Positions 1 to 10,244 of a DNA stretch of 37,838 nucleotides are shown piece after piece. Location of the stretch: positions 1 to 37,838 of the forward strand of contig NZ_CADCWA010000190.1 of NCBI RefSeq assembly GCF_902806285.1. The letters run 5' to 3'. This stretch comes from an uncultured Sphingomonas sp. Lineage in GTDB: Bacteria; Pseudomonadota; Alphaproteobacteria; Sphingomonadales; Sphingomonadaceae. Position 1 is the first letter of the stretch; each line of letters opens with the position of its first letter. The notes beneath the pieces were generated by a model that saw only the letters and a list, made by a program, of their open reading frames with translations, ran no database searches and was not told the origin of the DNA. The translations under genes and the position numbers were made by a program.

Positions 1-493
1 CCAGTATCCCGTCGAGATCCCAGGCGTGTCCTCCATGCAGTTCATCCGCGAGAGCCTCAACGCCCAGCGCCGCGCCCGCGGCGAAGCGGAGCTGTCCGGC
101 GCCGAGTTCATCCGCCTGGCCCGCGCCGAAGCGGCCGAACTCGGCATGGACGTCGAGATGCTCAAGCGGCCAGTCAACGTCGGCTTTTCCGGCGGCGAAA
201 AGAAGCGGGCCGAGATGGTCCAGATGGGCATCATGCGCCCGCGCTTCGCCGTGCTGGACGAGACCGACAGCGGCCTCGACATCGACGCGCTGCGGATCGT
301 CGGCGCGGGCATCAACCGGATCATGCGCGGGCCCGACCGTGGGGCGCTGCTGATCACCCACTACCAGCGGCTGCTGGAGGTCGTGCGGCCCGACAAGGTG
401 CATGTGCTCGCGGAAGGGCGGATCGTGCGGAGCGGCGGGCCGGAGCTGGCGGTCGAGCTCGAGCGCGAGGGTTATGCGGAGGTGGCGGCGTGA
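1..493 (+). CDS. sufC: Fe-S cluster assembly ATPase SufC (5' truncated by window edge)
   Basis: This is the C-terminal part of SufC, the cytosolic ABC-type ATPase that works with SufB and SufD to build Fe-S clusters on the scaffold. The frame is open from base 2, so the true start lies upstream. Visible motifs are the ABC signature FSGGEKKR, a Walker B with D-loop (FAVLDETDSGLD) and the switch histidine in LLITHYQRLL. The Walker A lysine is in the missing N-terminal part. FSGGEKKRAE and DETDSGLD are characteristic of SufC rather than of transporter ATPases. The stop codon overlaps the GTG start of sufD, so the two are probably translationally coupled. sufB is expected just upstream. Confidence 0.95.
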   Translation, partial: QYPVEIPGVSSMQFIRESLNAQRRARGEAELSGAEFIRLARAEAAELGMDVEMLKRPVNVGFSGGEKKRAEMVQMGIMRPRFAVLDETDSGLDIDALRIVGAGINRIMRGPDRGALLITHYQRLLEVVRPDKVHVLAEGRIVRSGGPELAVELEREGYAEVAA

Positions 494-1344
494 GTGTTGC
501 TACCCAGCTTCTCCCCCTTGGGGGAGATGTCGAGCGCAGCTCGACAGAGGGGTCGGTGTCACACCCCTCCGGCGCTGCGCGCCTCTCCCCCAAGGGGGAG
601 AAGCTGTTTCCGTCGCGCAAGCATGAGGCTTGGCGCTACGCCGACCTCGACGCGCTCAAGAGCGTCTGGGACGAGCTGCCTGCGGCCGAGACGATCACGC
701 TGGCCGACGGCGAGGTCCTGCAGCAGGTCTGGATCGCCGACGGCTCCCCAGTCGCAGTCCGCACGGTGCAGGTCGAGCTCGCCGCCGGAGCCTCGCTCGA
801 CATCTTCGCCCTCAACACTGCCCCGCAGTACGGCCGGGTCGAGCTGGACGTTGCCATGCACGAAGGGGCGCACTTCGCGCTGCATGCGGCCAACATCGGC
901 GGCGGCAAGGCGACGCAGGAGATCGTCACGGCCGTCCGTCACCTGGAGCCGAACGGCACCTCGCGCCAGACGGTGCGCAGCGTGCTCGCGGGCACCGCCA
1001 CCGGCTCCTACCTCGGCAAGGTCGCGGTTGCCCGCCACGCGCAGAAGACGGACGGCGAGCAGTCGGTCAAGGCCATGCTCCTCGACCGCGGCGCGACCGC
1101 CAACTGCAAGCCGGAGCTGGAGATCTACGCCGACGACGTGAAGTGCGCCCACGGCGCCAGCGTCGGCGAGCTCGACCCCAACCAGCTGTTCTACGCGCTG
1201 AGCCGCGGGCTGGACCCGGCGAGTGCCAAGGCGCTGCTGCTGGAAGGCTTCGTGCTGCAGCTGTGGGACGAAGTGGCGGACGAGCGGCAGCGGGAAGCGC
1301 TGGTCGAGGCCAGCCGCGCGGCGCTGCGGAAGGTGGTGGCATGA
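490..1344 (+). CDS. sufD: Fe-S cluster assembly protein SufD with repeat-derived N-terminal insertion
   Basis: SufD is the scaffold partner of SufB and SufC in Fe-S cluster assembly. The protein is 284 aa from a GTG start that overlaps the sufC stop. The C-terminal family signature is visible: a conserved Cys and His in DDVKCAHGASVGELD, followed by LFYALSRGLDPASAKALLLEGF. The N-terminal family motif EAWRYADLDAL begins only at about residue 44. Residues 6-39 come entirely from a 102-bp palindromic element (505-606). Without it the protein would be 250 aa and read MSVATFPSRKHEAWRYAD. No other ATG lies near the conserved start region; an in-frame GTG inside the element (about 556) is an alternative start. 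Confidence 0.93.
   Translation: MSVATQLLPLGGDVERSSTEGSVSHPSGAARLSPKGEKLFPSRKHEAWRYADLDALKSVWDELPAAETITLADGEVLQQVWIADGSPVAVRTVQVELAAGASLDIFALNTAPQYGRVELDVAMHEGAHFALHAANIGGGKATQEIVTAVRHLEPNGTSRQTVRSVLAGTATGSYLGKVAVARHAQKTDGEQSVKAMLLDRGATANCKPELEIYADDVKCAHGASVGELDPNQLFYALSRGLDPASAKALLLEGFVLQLWDEVADERQREALVEASRAALRKVVA
505..606. repeat. 102-bp cloverleaf-like palindromic element inserted in sufD
   Basis: Two perfect 22-bp inverted arms (505-526 and 585-606) enclose three smaller hairpins. These are GTCGAGC/GCTCGAC (529-535/539-545), GAGGGGT/ACCCCTC (547-553/563-569) and GGCGC/GCGCC (571-575/579-583). Each outer arm is itself nearly palindromic (CTCCCCC-TT-GGGGGAG). The total length of 102 nt is a multiple of three, and the element reads through without a stop in the sufD frame. 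It resembles interspersed palindromic repeats common in sphingomonad and other alphaproteobacterial genomes. No second copy is seen in this window. Confidence 0.88.
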
Positions 1345-2531
1345 ACGTGCAGGCCCCCATCCGCGCGGACCTGAACGTCCGCGATCAGTTCCCCGCGATC
1401 GCGGGCTGGCACTATCTCGACAGCGCCGTCTCCGCGCAGAAGCCGCGGGCGGTGATCGACGCCATCGCGCAGGCCTATGCGCAGGATTACGCCTCCGTGC
1501 ACCGCGGCGTGTACCAGCGCTCGGCCGACATGACGCTGGCCTATGAGGCGGCGCGGGCGCGGGCGGCGAGGCTGATCGGCGGTGCGGCGGACGAGCTGGT
1601 CTTCACCCGCGGCGCGACCGAGGCGATCAACCTCGTCGCACAGGTGCTGCCCAAGGAAGGCCGCACCCGCGTGCTGCTGTCCGCGCTGGAGCACCACAGC
1701 AACATCGTGCCTTGGCAGCTGGCGGGGTACGAAATCGACGTGGTTCCGCTGACCAGCGACGGGCGCATCGACCTCGATGCGGCCGAGCGGATGGTCACCG
1801 ACCAGCACCGCGTGGTTGCCTTCGCGCATGTGTCCAACGTTCTCGGCTCTATCCTCGACGCGGAGCGCGCGGCGGAGATCGCGCAGAGCAAAGGCGCGCT
1901 GCTGCTGCTCGATGGCTGCCAGTCGGCGCCGCGCTTGCCCGTTGACGTGCGCGCGATCGGCGCCGACTTCTACGCCTACTCGGGTCACAAGCTGTACGGT
2001 CCGACCGGGATCGGCGTGCTGTGGGGCCGCAAGGCGCTGCTCGAGTCCATGCCGCCATGGCAGGGCGGCGGAGCGATGATCGACCAGGTGAGCTTCACGC
2101 GCACCACCTTCATGCCTCCGCCCCAGCGGTTCGAGGCGGGCACCCCGCACATCGTTGGTGGGATCGGGCTGGCCGCGGCGATCGACTGGGTCGAGGAGAT
2201 CGGGGTCGAGCGGCTTCACCGGCACGAGGCGGCACTGGTGACGGAATGCCGTGAGCGGCTGCGGGAACTCGGCTTCGTTCGCCTGTTCGGGCCGGACGAG
2301 AGTGCCGGCATTGTCAGCTTCGCGGTCGAGGGGGTGCATCCGCACGACGTCGGCACCATCTTGGACGACGCTGGAGTGGCGATCCGGGCGGGGCATCATT
2401 GCGCGCAGCCGCTAATGGAGCTGCTTGGGCAGCCCGCGACCTGCCGGGCGAGCTTCGCGGCGCACTCGGACAGCTCTGACATCGATGCGCTGGTGGACGG
2501 CCTCAAGCGCGTGAAACGGATCTTCGGATGA
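1341..2531 (+). CDS. sufS: Cysteine desulfurase SufS
   Basis: SufS is a PLP-dependent cysteine desulfurase (class V aminotransferase fold) that mobilises sulfur from cysteine for the SUF machinery. The protein is 396 aa. The PLP lysine is Lys217 in SGHKLYGPTG, and the catalytic cysteine is Cys354 in RAGHHCAQPLM, the group II SufS context. Other family motifs are LEHHSNIVPWQ and FEAGTPHIVGGIGL. The ATG overlaps the sufD stop as ATGA. The reading frame stays open far upstream (from about 630) through sufD, but that extension is the wrong frame of sufD and not part of the protein. No SufE or SufU sulfur-transfer partner is seen in this window. Confidence 0.96.
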   Translation: MNVQAPIRADLNVRDQFPAIAGWHYLDSAVSAQKPRAVIDAIAQAYAQDYASVHRGVYQRSADMTLAYEAARARAARLIGGAADELVFTRGATEAINLVAQVLPKEGRTRVLLSALEHHSNIVPWQLAGYEIDVVPLTSDGRIDLDAAERMVTDQHRVVAFAHVSNVLGSILDAERAAEIAQSKGALLLLDGCQSAPRLPVDVRAIGADFYAYSGHKLYGPTGIGVLWGRKALLESMPPWQGGGAMIDQVSFTRTTFMPPPQRFEAGTPHIVGGIGLAAAIDWVEEIGVERLHRHEAALVTECRERLRELGFVRLFGPDESAGIVSFAVEGVHPHDVGTILDDAGVAIRAGHHCAQPLMELLGQPATCRASFAAHSDSSDIDALVDGLKRVKRIFG

Positions 2532-3001
2532 TGGGTGAGGAACGCAGGATCGAGATCGAAGAAGTGTCGGAGGTCCCCCCGCCGCCGCGCGCCCGCGTGG
2601 AGGTGGAAACTCCCACCGAGACCTTCGAGCGCAAGCGCGACTATCTCGCGGGCTTCCTGGCCGAGAAGCCAGCGGAAGCGCCTGCGCATGGGCCGGGCGG
2701 CGACCTGCAGGCGGCGATCGTCGAGACGCTGAAGACCATCTACGATCCCGAGATCCCGGTCGACATCTACGAGCTCGGCCTGATCTACGACGTGGCGGTC
2801 AGCGAGGACGGCGACGCGCTGGTCACCATGACGCTGACCACGCCGCACTGCCCGGTGGCGGAGTCGATGCCGGGCGAAGTCGAGCTGCGCGTGCTGTCGG
2901 TGCCGGGCGTGCGCGATGCCGAGGTCAAGCTCGTTTGGGACCCGCCATGGGACCCGTCCAAGATGAGCGACGAGGCGCGGCTCGAATTGGGGATGCTGTG
3001 A
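2528..3001 (+). CDS. sufT: MIP18/DUF59-family SUF assembly protein (SufT-like)
   Basis: A 157-aa protein of the MIP18 (DUF59) family, which acts in Fe-S protein maturation and is often encoded in suf operons. The family core starts at about residue 63 and carries TIYDPEIPVDIYELGLIYDV. A conserved cysteine lies in TLTTPHCPVAESMP. The first 60 residues are charged and low in complexity (EVPPPPRARVEVE), probably a flexible tail. The start overlaps the sufS stop. There are two adjacent ATG codons (2528 and 2531); the first is used here because it gives the usual ATGA overlap. The stop overlaps the ATG of sufA. Its exact biochemical role in the pathway is inferred from the family. Confidence 0.9.
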   Translation: MMGEERRIEIEEVSEVPPPPRARVEVETPTETFERKRDYLAGFLAEKPAEAPAHGPGGDLQAAIVETLKTIYDPEIPVDIYELGLIYDVAVSEDGDALVTMTLTTPHCPVAESMPGEVELRVLSVPGVRDAEVKLVWDPPWDPSKMSDEARLELGML

Positions 3002-3357
3002 TGGCCGATGTGAAGACCCGCGTGCGCCCCGCCGCCATCACCCTCACGCCCGCGGCCGAGCAGCGCGTCGCCGACCTCATGTCGCGCGCTCCCGAAGGCG
3101 CGGTCGGGGTCAAGCTGTCCACCCCGCGCCGCGGGTGCTCAGGCCTTGCCTACTCGGTCGACTATGTCACCGCCGAGGACAGGTTCGACGAAAAGATCGA
3201 GACGCCCGGCGGCATCTTCTACGTCGACGGCGGCTCGATCCTCTACCTGATCGGCTCGGTCATGGACTGGCGCGAGGACGACTTCACCGCGGGGTTCGTG
3301 TTCGAGAACCCGAACGCGAAGGGCGCCTGCGGCTGCGGCGAGAGCTTCACGGTCTAG
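3001..3357 (+). CDS. sufA: A-type Fe-S carrier SufA/IscA/ErpA family
   Basis: A 118-aa A-type carrier that receives Fe-S clusters from the scaffold and passes them to apo-proteins. The three cluster-binding cysteines of the family are present: one in RRGCSGLAYSVDYV and two in GACGCGESF near the C-terminus. The segment FYVDGGSILYLIGSVMDW matches the conserved family core. The ATG at 3001 overlaps the stop of the preceding sufT-like gene. An in-frame upstream ATG at 2935 lies inside sufT and is not a credible start. This is the last gene of the suf cluster; a 37-base gap follows. Confidence 0.94.
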   Translation: MADVKTRVRPAAITLTPAAEQRVADLMSRAPEGAVGVKLSTPRRGCSGLAYSVDYVTAEDRFDEKIETPGGIFYVDGGSILYLIGSVMDWREDDFTAGFVFENPNAKGACGCGESFTV

Positions 3358-3394
3358 CCTCCCCTGTGCTATGTGGCCGGCGAGGAGGCGTCCC

Positions 3395-3676
3395 ATGCGA
3401 GCCGTGCTGCTTCCCTTTGTTGCCCTCGCCGTCGGCGCTCCGGCCGCGCCGATCGTGGCGCCTGCGCCGGTCACCACCATGCCGATGGTGAATCCGCTGT
3501 CCCAGCCGAAAAGTTGCCCGGAGACGCCCATGTCGCTCGCCCGCAAGCAGGCGGAACGGCCGCAGGCGACTCCGCTCGACCAGTTGCCGCAAGCCATGAT
3601 GTTCGGCGCGGTCGATCGTCGGGTCGACGGCTGCCCTGCTCCCCTGATCCTCAGCGCTGAGCCGCTGGGCCGCTGA
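3395..3676 (+). CDS. Small predicted secreted protein of unknown function
   Basis: I do not recognise this 93-aa protein. It begins with a likely Sec signal peptide ([19 protein letters not shown]) and then has a short proline-rich region. Two cysteines (KSCPETP and DGCPAPL), about 40 residues apart, could form a disulfide in the periplasm. The start at 3395 is chosen over the in-frame ATG at 3371 because GAGGAGG lies 6 bases upstream and the signal peptide then begins at the N-terminus. It sits between sufA and thrS, with about 50 bases before thrS. Nothing in the sequence indicates a function. Confidence 0.7.
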   Translation: MRAVLLPFVALAVGAPAAPIVAPAPVTTMPMVNPLSQPKSCPETPMSLARKQAERPQATPLDQLPQAMMFGAVDRRVDGCPAPLILSAEPLGR

Positions 3677-3725
3677 GCCCCTGGGGGGTGCACATCGCCC
3701 CACGCAGTCGCTACATGGGCGGCCT

Positions 3726-5747
3726 ATGTCCAAGATGTTCAAGATTTCGCTCCCGGACGGGTCGGTCCGGGAGGTGCCCGAAGGTTCGACGCCCGCCGAC
3801 GTCGCGGCGGCGATCGGGCCGGGCCTTGCCAAGGCGGCGCTGGCGGCGCGGGTCAACGGCGAGGTGCGAGACATTACCCGCCCGTTCGAGGAAGACGCCG
3901 AGCTCGCGCTGATCACCGCGCGGGACGAGAAGGACGCGCTGGAGCTGGTACGCCACGACTTCGCGCATGTGCTCGCCGAAGCGGTGCAGAATCTTTACCC
4001 CGGAACGCAGATCACCTTCGGACCGGCGACGGACGACGGCTTCTACTACGACTTCGCGCCCGCGCCGGGCCGCGGTCCCTTCACCGAGGAAGACCTGCCC
4101 GCAATCGAGGAGGAGATGCGCCGCGTCATCGCGCGCGATGAGCTGCTGATCCGTGAGGTCTGGCAGCGCGAGGACGTGCGCGACTTCTTCCGGCGCACGG
4201 GCGAGACGTTCAAGGCCGAGTGGGTGATGGAGCTGCCCGAAGGCAAGCCGATCACCATGTACCGGTCGGGCCAAGGCGACGGCAAGTGGCTGGACCTGTG
4301 CCGCGGGCCGCACCTCGCCTCCACCGGCAAGCTCGATCCGCAGGCATTCAAGCTGACGCGCGTGTCGGGGGCCTATTGGCGCGGCGATCCGGCCAACCCA
4401 ATGCTGAGCCGCATCTACGGCACCGCGTGGCTCAACAAGAAGCAGCTTGCCGAGCACCTCGTCCGGCTGGAGGAAGCGACCAAGCGCGACCATCGCAAGA
4501 TCGGGCGCGAGATGGACCTGTTCCACCTGCAGGAGGAGGCGCACGGGTCCGTTTTCTGGCACGCGCACGGCTTTGTTATCTGGCGTCAGCTTGAAGCTTA
4601 TATGCGGCGGCGGATCGACGAGGCCGGCTACGAGGAGATCAAGACCCCGCAGCTGATGGACGCTCGACAATGGGAGCGCTCGGGTCATTGGGGCAAGTAC
4701 CGCGAGAACATGTTCGTGGTACCCGACGAGGTTCCGGGCACCGACGAAGCGGCGCCGGTGCTATCGGGCGGGGCAGACCTCATGGCTTTGAAGCCGATGA
4801 ATTGCCCAGGGCACGTGCTCGTCTTCAAGCAGGGGATCACCAGCTACAAGGAGCTGCCGATCCGCTTGTACGAGAACGGCAGCTGCCATCGCAACGAGCC
4901 GCATGGTGCGCTGCATGGGCTGATGCGCGTGCGCCAGTTCACTCAGGACGACGCACATATCTTCTGCCGCGAAGATCAGATCGTGGAGGAAGCGCGCGCC
5001 TTCTGCGCGCTTGCGGACCGCATCTACAAGGATTTCGGGTTCACCTACTCGATCAAGCTGGCACTGCGCCCCGACAACCGCTTCGGCAGCGAGACAGACT
5101 GGGACAAGGCGGAGGCCGAGCTGCGCGATGCCGTGGTTGCGGCGGGCATGGCGACCCCCGAGTTCGGCTGGGAGGAACTGCCTGGAGAAGGCGCCTTCTA
5201 TGCCCCCAAGCTGGAGTGGCACCTGACGGACGCGATCGGTCGGACCTGGCAGGTCGGCACCATCCAGTCCGACCGAGTGCTGCCCGAGCGGCTGGACGCG
5301 GTCTACGTAGGCGAGGACGGGCAGAGGCACCGGCCGGTCATGCTGCACCGGGCGATCTTCGGCTCCTACGAGCGGTTCATCGGCATCCTGATCGAACATT
5401 ATGCCGGCAGGTTCCCGCTGTGGCTGGCGCCGGTGCAGGCGATTGTGGCGACGATCGTGTCCGAGGCGGACAGCTACGCCGGGGAGGTCGCGGCCAAGCT
5501 GCGGGCGGCGGGGCTGCGAGTGGACACCGATCTTCGTAACGAGAAGATTAACTACAAGGTGCGCGAGCATAGCCTGGCCAAGGTCCCGCTGCTGCTGGTG
5601 GTCGGCAAGCGTGAGGCGGAGGAAGGCACGATCGCGGTCCGCCGCCTCGGCAGCGACGAGCGTCAGCAGATGATGCGACTGGACGAGGCCATCGCCGCCT
5701 TCGCGGCCGAAGCGGTGCCGCCCGACCTTGCCCCCAAGCAGGGCTGA
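3726..5747 (+). CDS. thrS: Threonyl-tRNA synthetase
   Basis: A full-length class II aminoacyl-tRNA synthetase (673 aa) that charges tRNA-Thr. The order is an N-terminal TGS domain (about 1-65), the editing domain ([10 protein letters not shown] and DLCRGPHL), the catalytic core and an anticodon-binding domain (from about residue 565). Core motifs are [11 protein letters not shown] with the zinc cysteine, motif 2 ([19 protein letters not shown]) and motif 3 ([19 protein letters not shown]). A second ATG at 3735 is possible. There is no recognisable T-box leader. A small gene overlaps or abuts its 3' end and infC follows, the common thrS-infC arrangement. Confidence 0.97.
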   Translation: MSKMFKISLPDGSVREVPEGSTPADVAAAIGPGLAKAALAARVNGEVRDITRPFEEDAELALITARDEKDALELVRHDFAHVLAEAVQNLYPGTQITFGPATDDGFYYDFAPAPGRGPFTEEDLPAIEEEMRRVIARDELLIREVWQREDVRDFFRRTGETFKAEWVMELPEGKPITMYRSGQGDGKWLDLCRGPHLASTGKLDPQAFKLTRVSGAYWRGDPANPMLSRIYGTAWLNKKQLAEHLVRLEEATKRDHRKIGREMDLFHLQEEAHGSVFWHAHGFVIWRQLEAYMRRRIDEAGYEEIKTPQLMDARQWERSGHWGKYRENMFVVPDEVPGTDEAAPVLSGGADLMALKPMNCPGHVLVFKQGITSYKELPIRLYENGSCHRNEPHGALHGLMRVRQFTQDDAHIFCREDQIVEEARAFCALADRIYKDFGFTYSIKLALRPDNRFGSETDWDKAEAELRDAVVAAGMATPEFGWEELPGEGAFYAPKLEWHLTDAIGRTWQVGTIQSDRVLPERLDAVYVGEDGQRHRPVMLHRAIFGSYERFIGILIEHYAGRFPLWLAPVQAIVATIVSEADSYAGEVAAKLRAAGLRVDTDLRNEKINYKVREHSLAKVPLLLVVGKREAEEGTIAVRRLGSDERQQMMRLDEAIAAFAAEAVPPDLAPKQG

Positions 5748-6039
5748 GTTGGAGCGGCGCTGGCTGCACCTCACGCGGGTTGAGTTGCCGGGGCACGCGG
5801 ACGAGCGCGGCTGGCCGCTGCGCTTCGACCATTGCTTCCAGCGCGTCCTGCTCGACGCGGCCTGCGGTTGTTGCTGGTACGAGCGGATCGAGCGACGGCC
5901 CGCCTACCGCCATGCGCCCGACGCGCTGCTGGCGAGAGCGGTGGAACTCGGCGGGGAGCTGCTCGCGGGACGGGCGGACCTGTCCGCGCTTAACCGCCAG
6001 TCGCTGGCGTGGCGCGGCCGGCTGCGATCCGCCGACTGA
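5728..6039 (+). CDS. Small conserved-looking protein between thrS and infC
   Basis: A 103-aa protein with no assigned function that I can support. Its core is [20 protein letters not shown], then [20 protein letters not shown] and [13 protein letters not shown]. It resembles short uncharacterised alphaproteobacterial proteins that I recall with a similar FDHCF...RPAYRH...SLAWRG pattern. It is cysteine-rich in the middle (CGCCW), with no signal peptide or membrane segment. No ATG is available. TTG at 5728 overlaps thrS by 20 bases, and TTG at 5749 directly follows the thrS stop and would give a 96-aa product. Either fits coupling to thrS. Confidence 0.68.
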   Translation: MPPSRAELERRWLHLTRVELPGHADERGWPLRFDHCFQRVLLDAACGCCWYERIERRPAYRHAPDALLARAVELGGELLAGRADLSALNRQSLAWRGRLRSAD

Positions 6040-6132
6040 CGCCATGCCGCCACAACCTGCGGCGAATCCGCCGAAGGGCCTTCCAATCGCGCTCTCCAGG
6101 CCTTAGCTCGCGACGCTAGAACCAATTGCATC

Positions 6133-6148
6133 AGGAGACTCCGCTATA
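6133..6148 (+). promoter_or_regulatory. Shine-Dalgarno and AUA start of infC
   Basis: AGGAG at 6133-6137 lies 8 bases before an ATA codon at 6146-6148. The infC frame opens after a TAG at 6104-6106 and contains no ATG, GTG, TTG or CTG before the internal GTG at 6236. The conserved N-terminal sequence of IF3 begins upstream of that GTG. The ATA is therefore the best start. Rare start codons are the established basis of IF3 autoregulation in enterobacteria (AUU in E. coli infC). Confidence 0.75.
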
Positions 6149-6691
6149 CCACCGCCCTATCCGCGCCGTCCGCAGGCGCCGCCGCAGTTCACCGGCCCTC
6201 GCTACAACGAGTTCATCCAATCGCAGAAGGTTCGGGTGATCGACGAGAACGGCGAGAATCTGGGCGTGATGTATACGCGCGAAGCTTATGAGCAGGCGGT
6301 GGGCGTCGGGCTCGACCTGGTCGAAATCAGCCCCAACGCCGACCCGCCCGTTGCCAAGTTCCTCGACATCGGCCGCTTCAAATATGAAGCGCAGAAAAAG
6401 GCCAACGAGCAGCGCAAGAAGCAGAAGACGCAGGAGATCAAGGAGATCAAGATGCGTCCCAACATCGACGACCACGACTACGACACGAAGATGAAGAAGG
6501 TCGTCGAGTTCCTGGAGGAAGGCGACAAGGTCAAGGTGACCATGCGCTTCCGCGGCCGCGAGATGGCGCACGGCCAACTCGGCATGGCGGTACTCCAGCG
6601 GGTGGCGGAGGAGACGGGCGGGATCGCCAAGGTCGAGGCGCACCCGCGGATGGAAGGCCGGCAAATGCTGATGGTTCTCTCGCCGAAGTAA
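6146..6691 (+). CDS. infC: Translation initiation factor IF-3 with AUA start
   Basis: IF3 binds the 30S subunit and enforces correct start-codon choice. From the ATA at 6146 the protein is 181 aa, the normal length. The N-domain contains GPRYNEFIQSQKVRVIDENG and the LDLVEISPNADPPVAKFLD stretch. A lysine-rich linker (KYEAQKKANEQRKKQKTQE) follows, then the C-domain with IKMRPNIDDHDYDTKMKKV and MRFRGREMAHGQLGM. Starting at GTG 6236 would delete the conserved GPRYNEFI region. The AUA start preceded by AGGAG suggests that IF3 represses its own translation. rpmI and rplT, frequent downstream partners, are not found after it here. Confidence 0.92.
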   Translation: MPPPYPRRPQAPPQFTGPRYNEFIQSQKVRVIDENGENLGVMYTREAYEQAVGVGLDLVEISPNADPPVAKFLDIGRFKYEAQKKANEQRKKQKTQEIKEIKMRPNIDDHDYDTKMKKVVEFLEEGDKVKVTMRFRGREMAHGQLGMAVLQRVAEETGGIAKVEAHPRMEGRQMLMVLSPK

Positions 6692-6713
6692 CGGCAAGCC
6701 GAACCCAGCCCGC

Positions 6714-6933
6714 ATGGCGCGCGGGCCCGGCTGTCCCAAGTGCGGGTCCAGCATGGCGGCAGGCTTCGTCGGCCCGGGGTCACGGCACGAAGGTCGTTGC
6801 CAAGTGGATCGTCGGCGCCCCCGTCAGGGACATCTGGACCGGATCGGAGCTGCGTGGCCGTGATCAGCATGAGATCGCCATCCACCGTTGTGGACGCTGC
6901 GGTTGCCTTGAGAGTTACGCCGAGCCGACTTGA
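6714..6933 (+). pseudogene. Frameshifted small zinc-ribbon protein gene
   Basis: No intact ORF exists here, but two frames together give a coherent protein of about 72 aa. Frame A from ATG 6714 encodes GCPKCGSSMAAGFV. Frame B, one base on, encodes GHGTKVVAKWIVGAPVRDIW, then TGSELRGRDQHEIAIHRCGR and CGCLESYAEPT, ending at TGA 6931-6933. The two CxxC knuckles (CPKC and CGRC) make a typical zinc ribbon, and the layout matches small uncharacterised zinc-ribbon proteins. The shift falls between about 6765 and 6780, near a GGCCCGGGG run. A one-base insertion, a sequencing error or true gene decay are all possible. Confidence 0.65.
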
Positions 6934-6937
6934 GCGT

Positions 6938-6969
6938 GCTGCATTGCAGCGCATTTTTGCTGCATCGCA
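6938..6969. promoter_or_regulatory. TGC-rich dyad upstream of the TonB receptor, possible operator
   Basis: A perfect 13-base dyad GCTGCATTGCAGC (6938-6950) is followed by a half-matching copy, TTGCTGCATCGCA (about 6957-6969), after a short T-run. It lies about 120-150 bases before the receptor ATG, where an operator could sit. The CTGC-N3-GCAG form resembles the site described for PhaR, the polyhydroxyalkanoate regulator of Paracoccus. The match to that regulator is inference only. No convincing -35/-10 pair is assigned. Confidence 0.4.
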
Positions 6970-7088
6970 CTATGTTGCTCCTTTGTAACAGCGCGTGCGG
7001 ATTACTCCCCGTTAACCAGGCCCTTCGCTTCCCAAGCAACCCGACGCTGCATTAGCGTCCGCGCATCGATTTCTCGGAGGCATTTTCC

Positions 7089-10184
<3,096 letters not shown>

Positions 10185-10204
10185 TCGGGCTGTAGACAGG
10201 GGCA

Positions 10205-10230
10205 GGGCCTCGCGGGCGACCGCGGGGCCC
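10205..10230. terminator. GC-rich hairpin between convergent genes
   Basis: An 11-bp stem with one G-T pair (10205-10215 with 10220-10230) and a GCGA tetraloop lies between the stop of the TonB receptor and the stop of glnD. It is symmetrical enough to serve both strands. The T-run is weak (TTCCCTC), so termination is inferred from position and stem strength. Confidence 0.6.
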
Positions 10231-10244
10231 TTCCCTCGTGGGGC

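Noticed and set aside
630-1340. Possible N-terminal fusion domain on SufS
   Set aside because: The frame is open by chance through sufD; the residues are Arg-rich and the SufS family start is at 1341.
6708-6726. GC hairpin after infC as a terminator
   Set aside because: The stem (GCCCGC/GCGGGC) is short, has no T-run and overlaps the start of the zinc-ribbon gene remnant.
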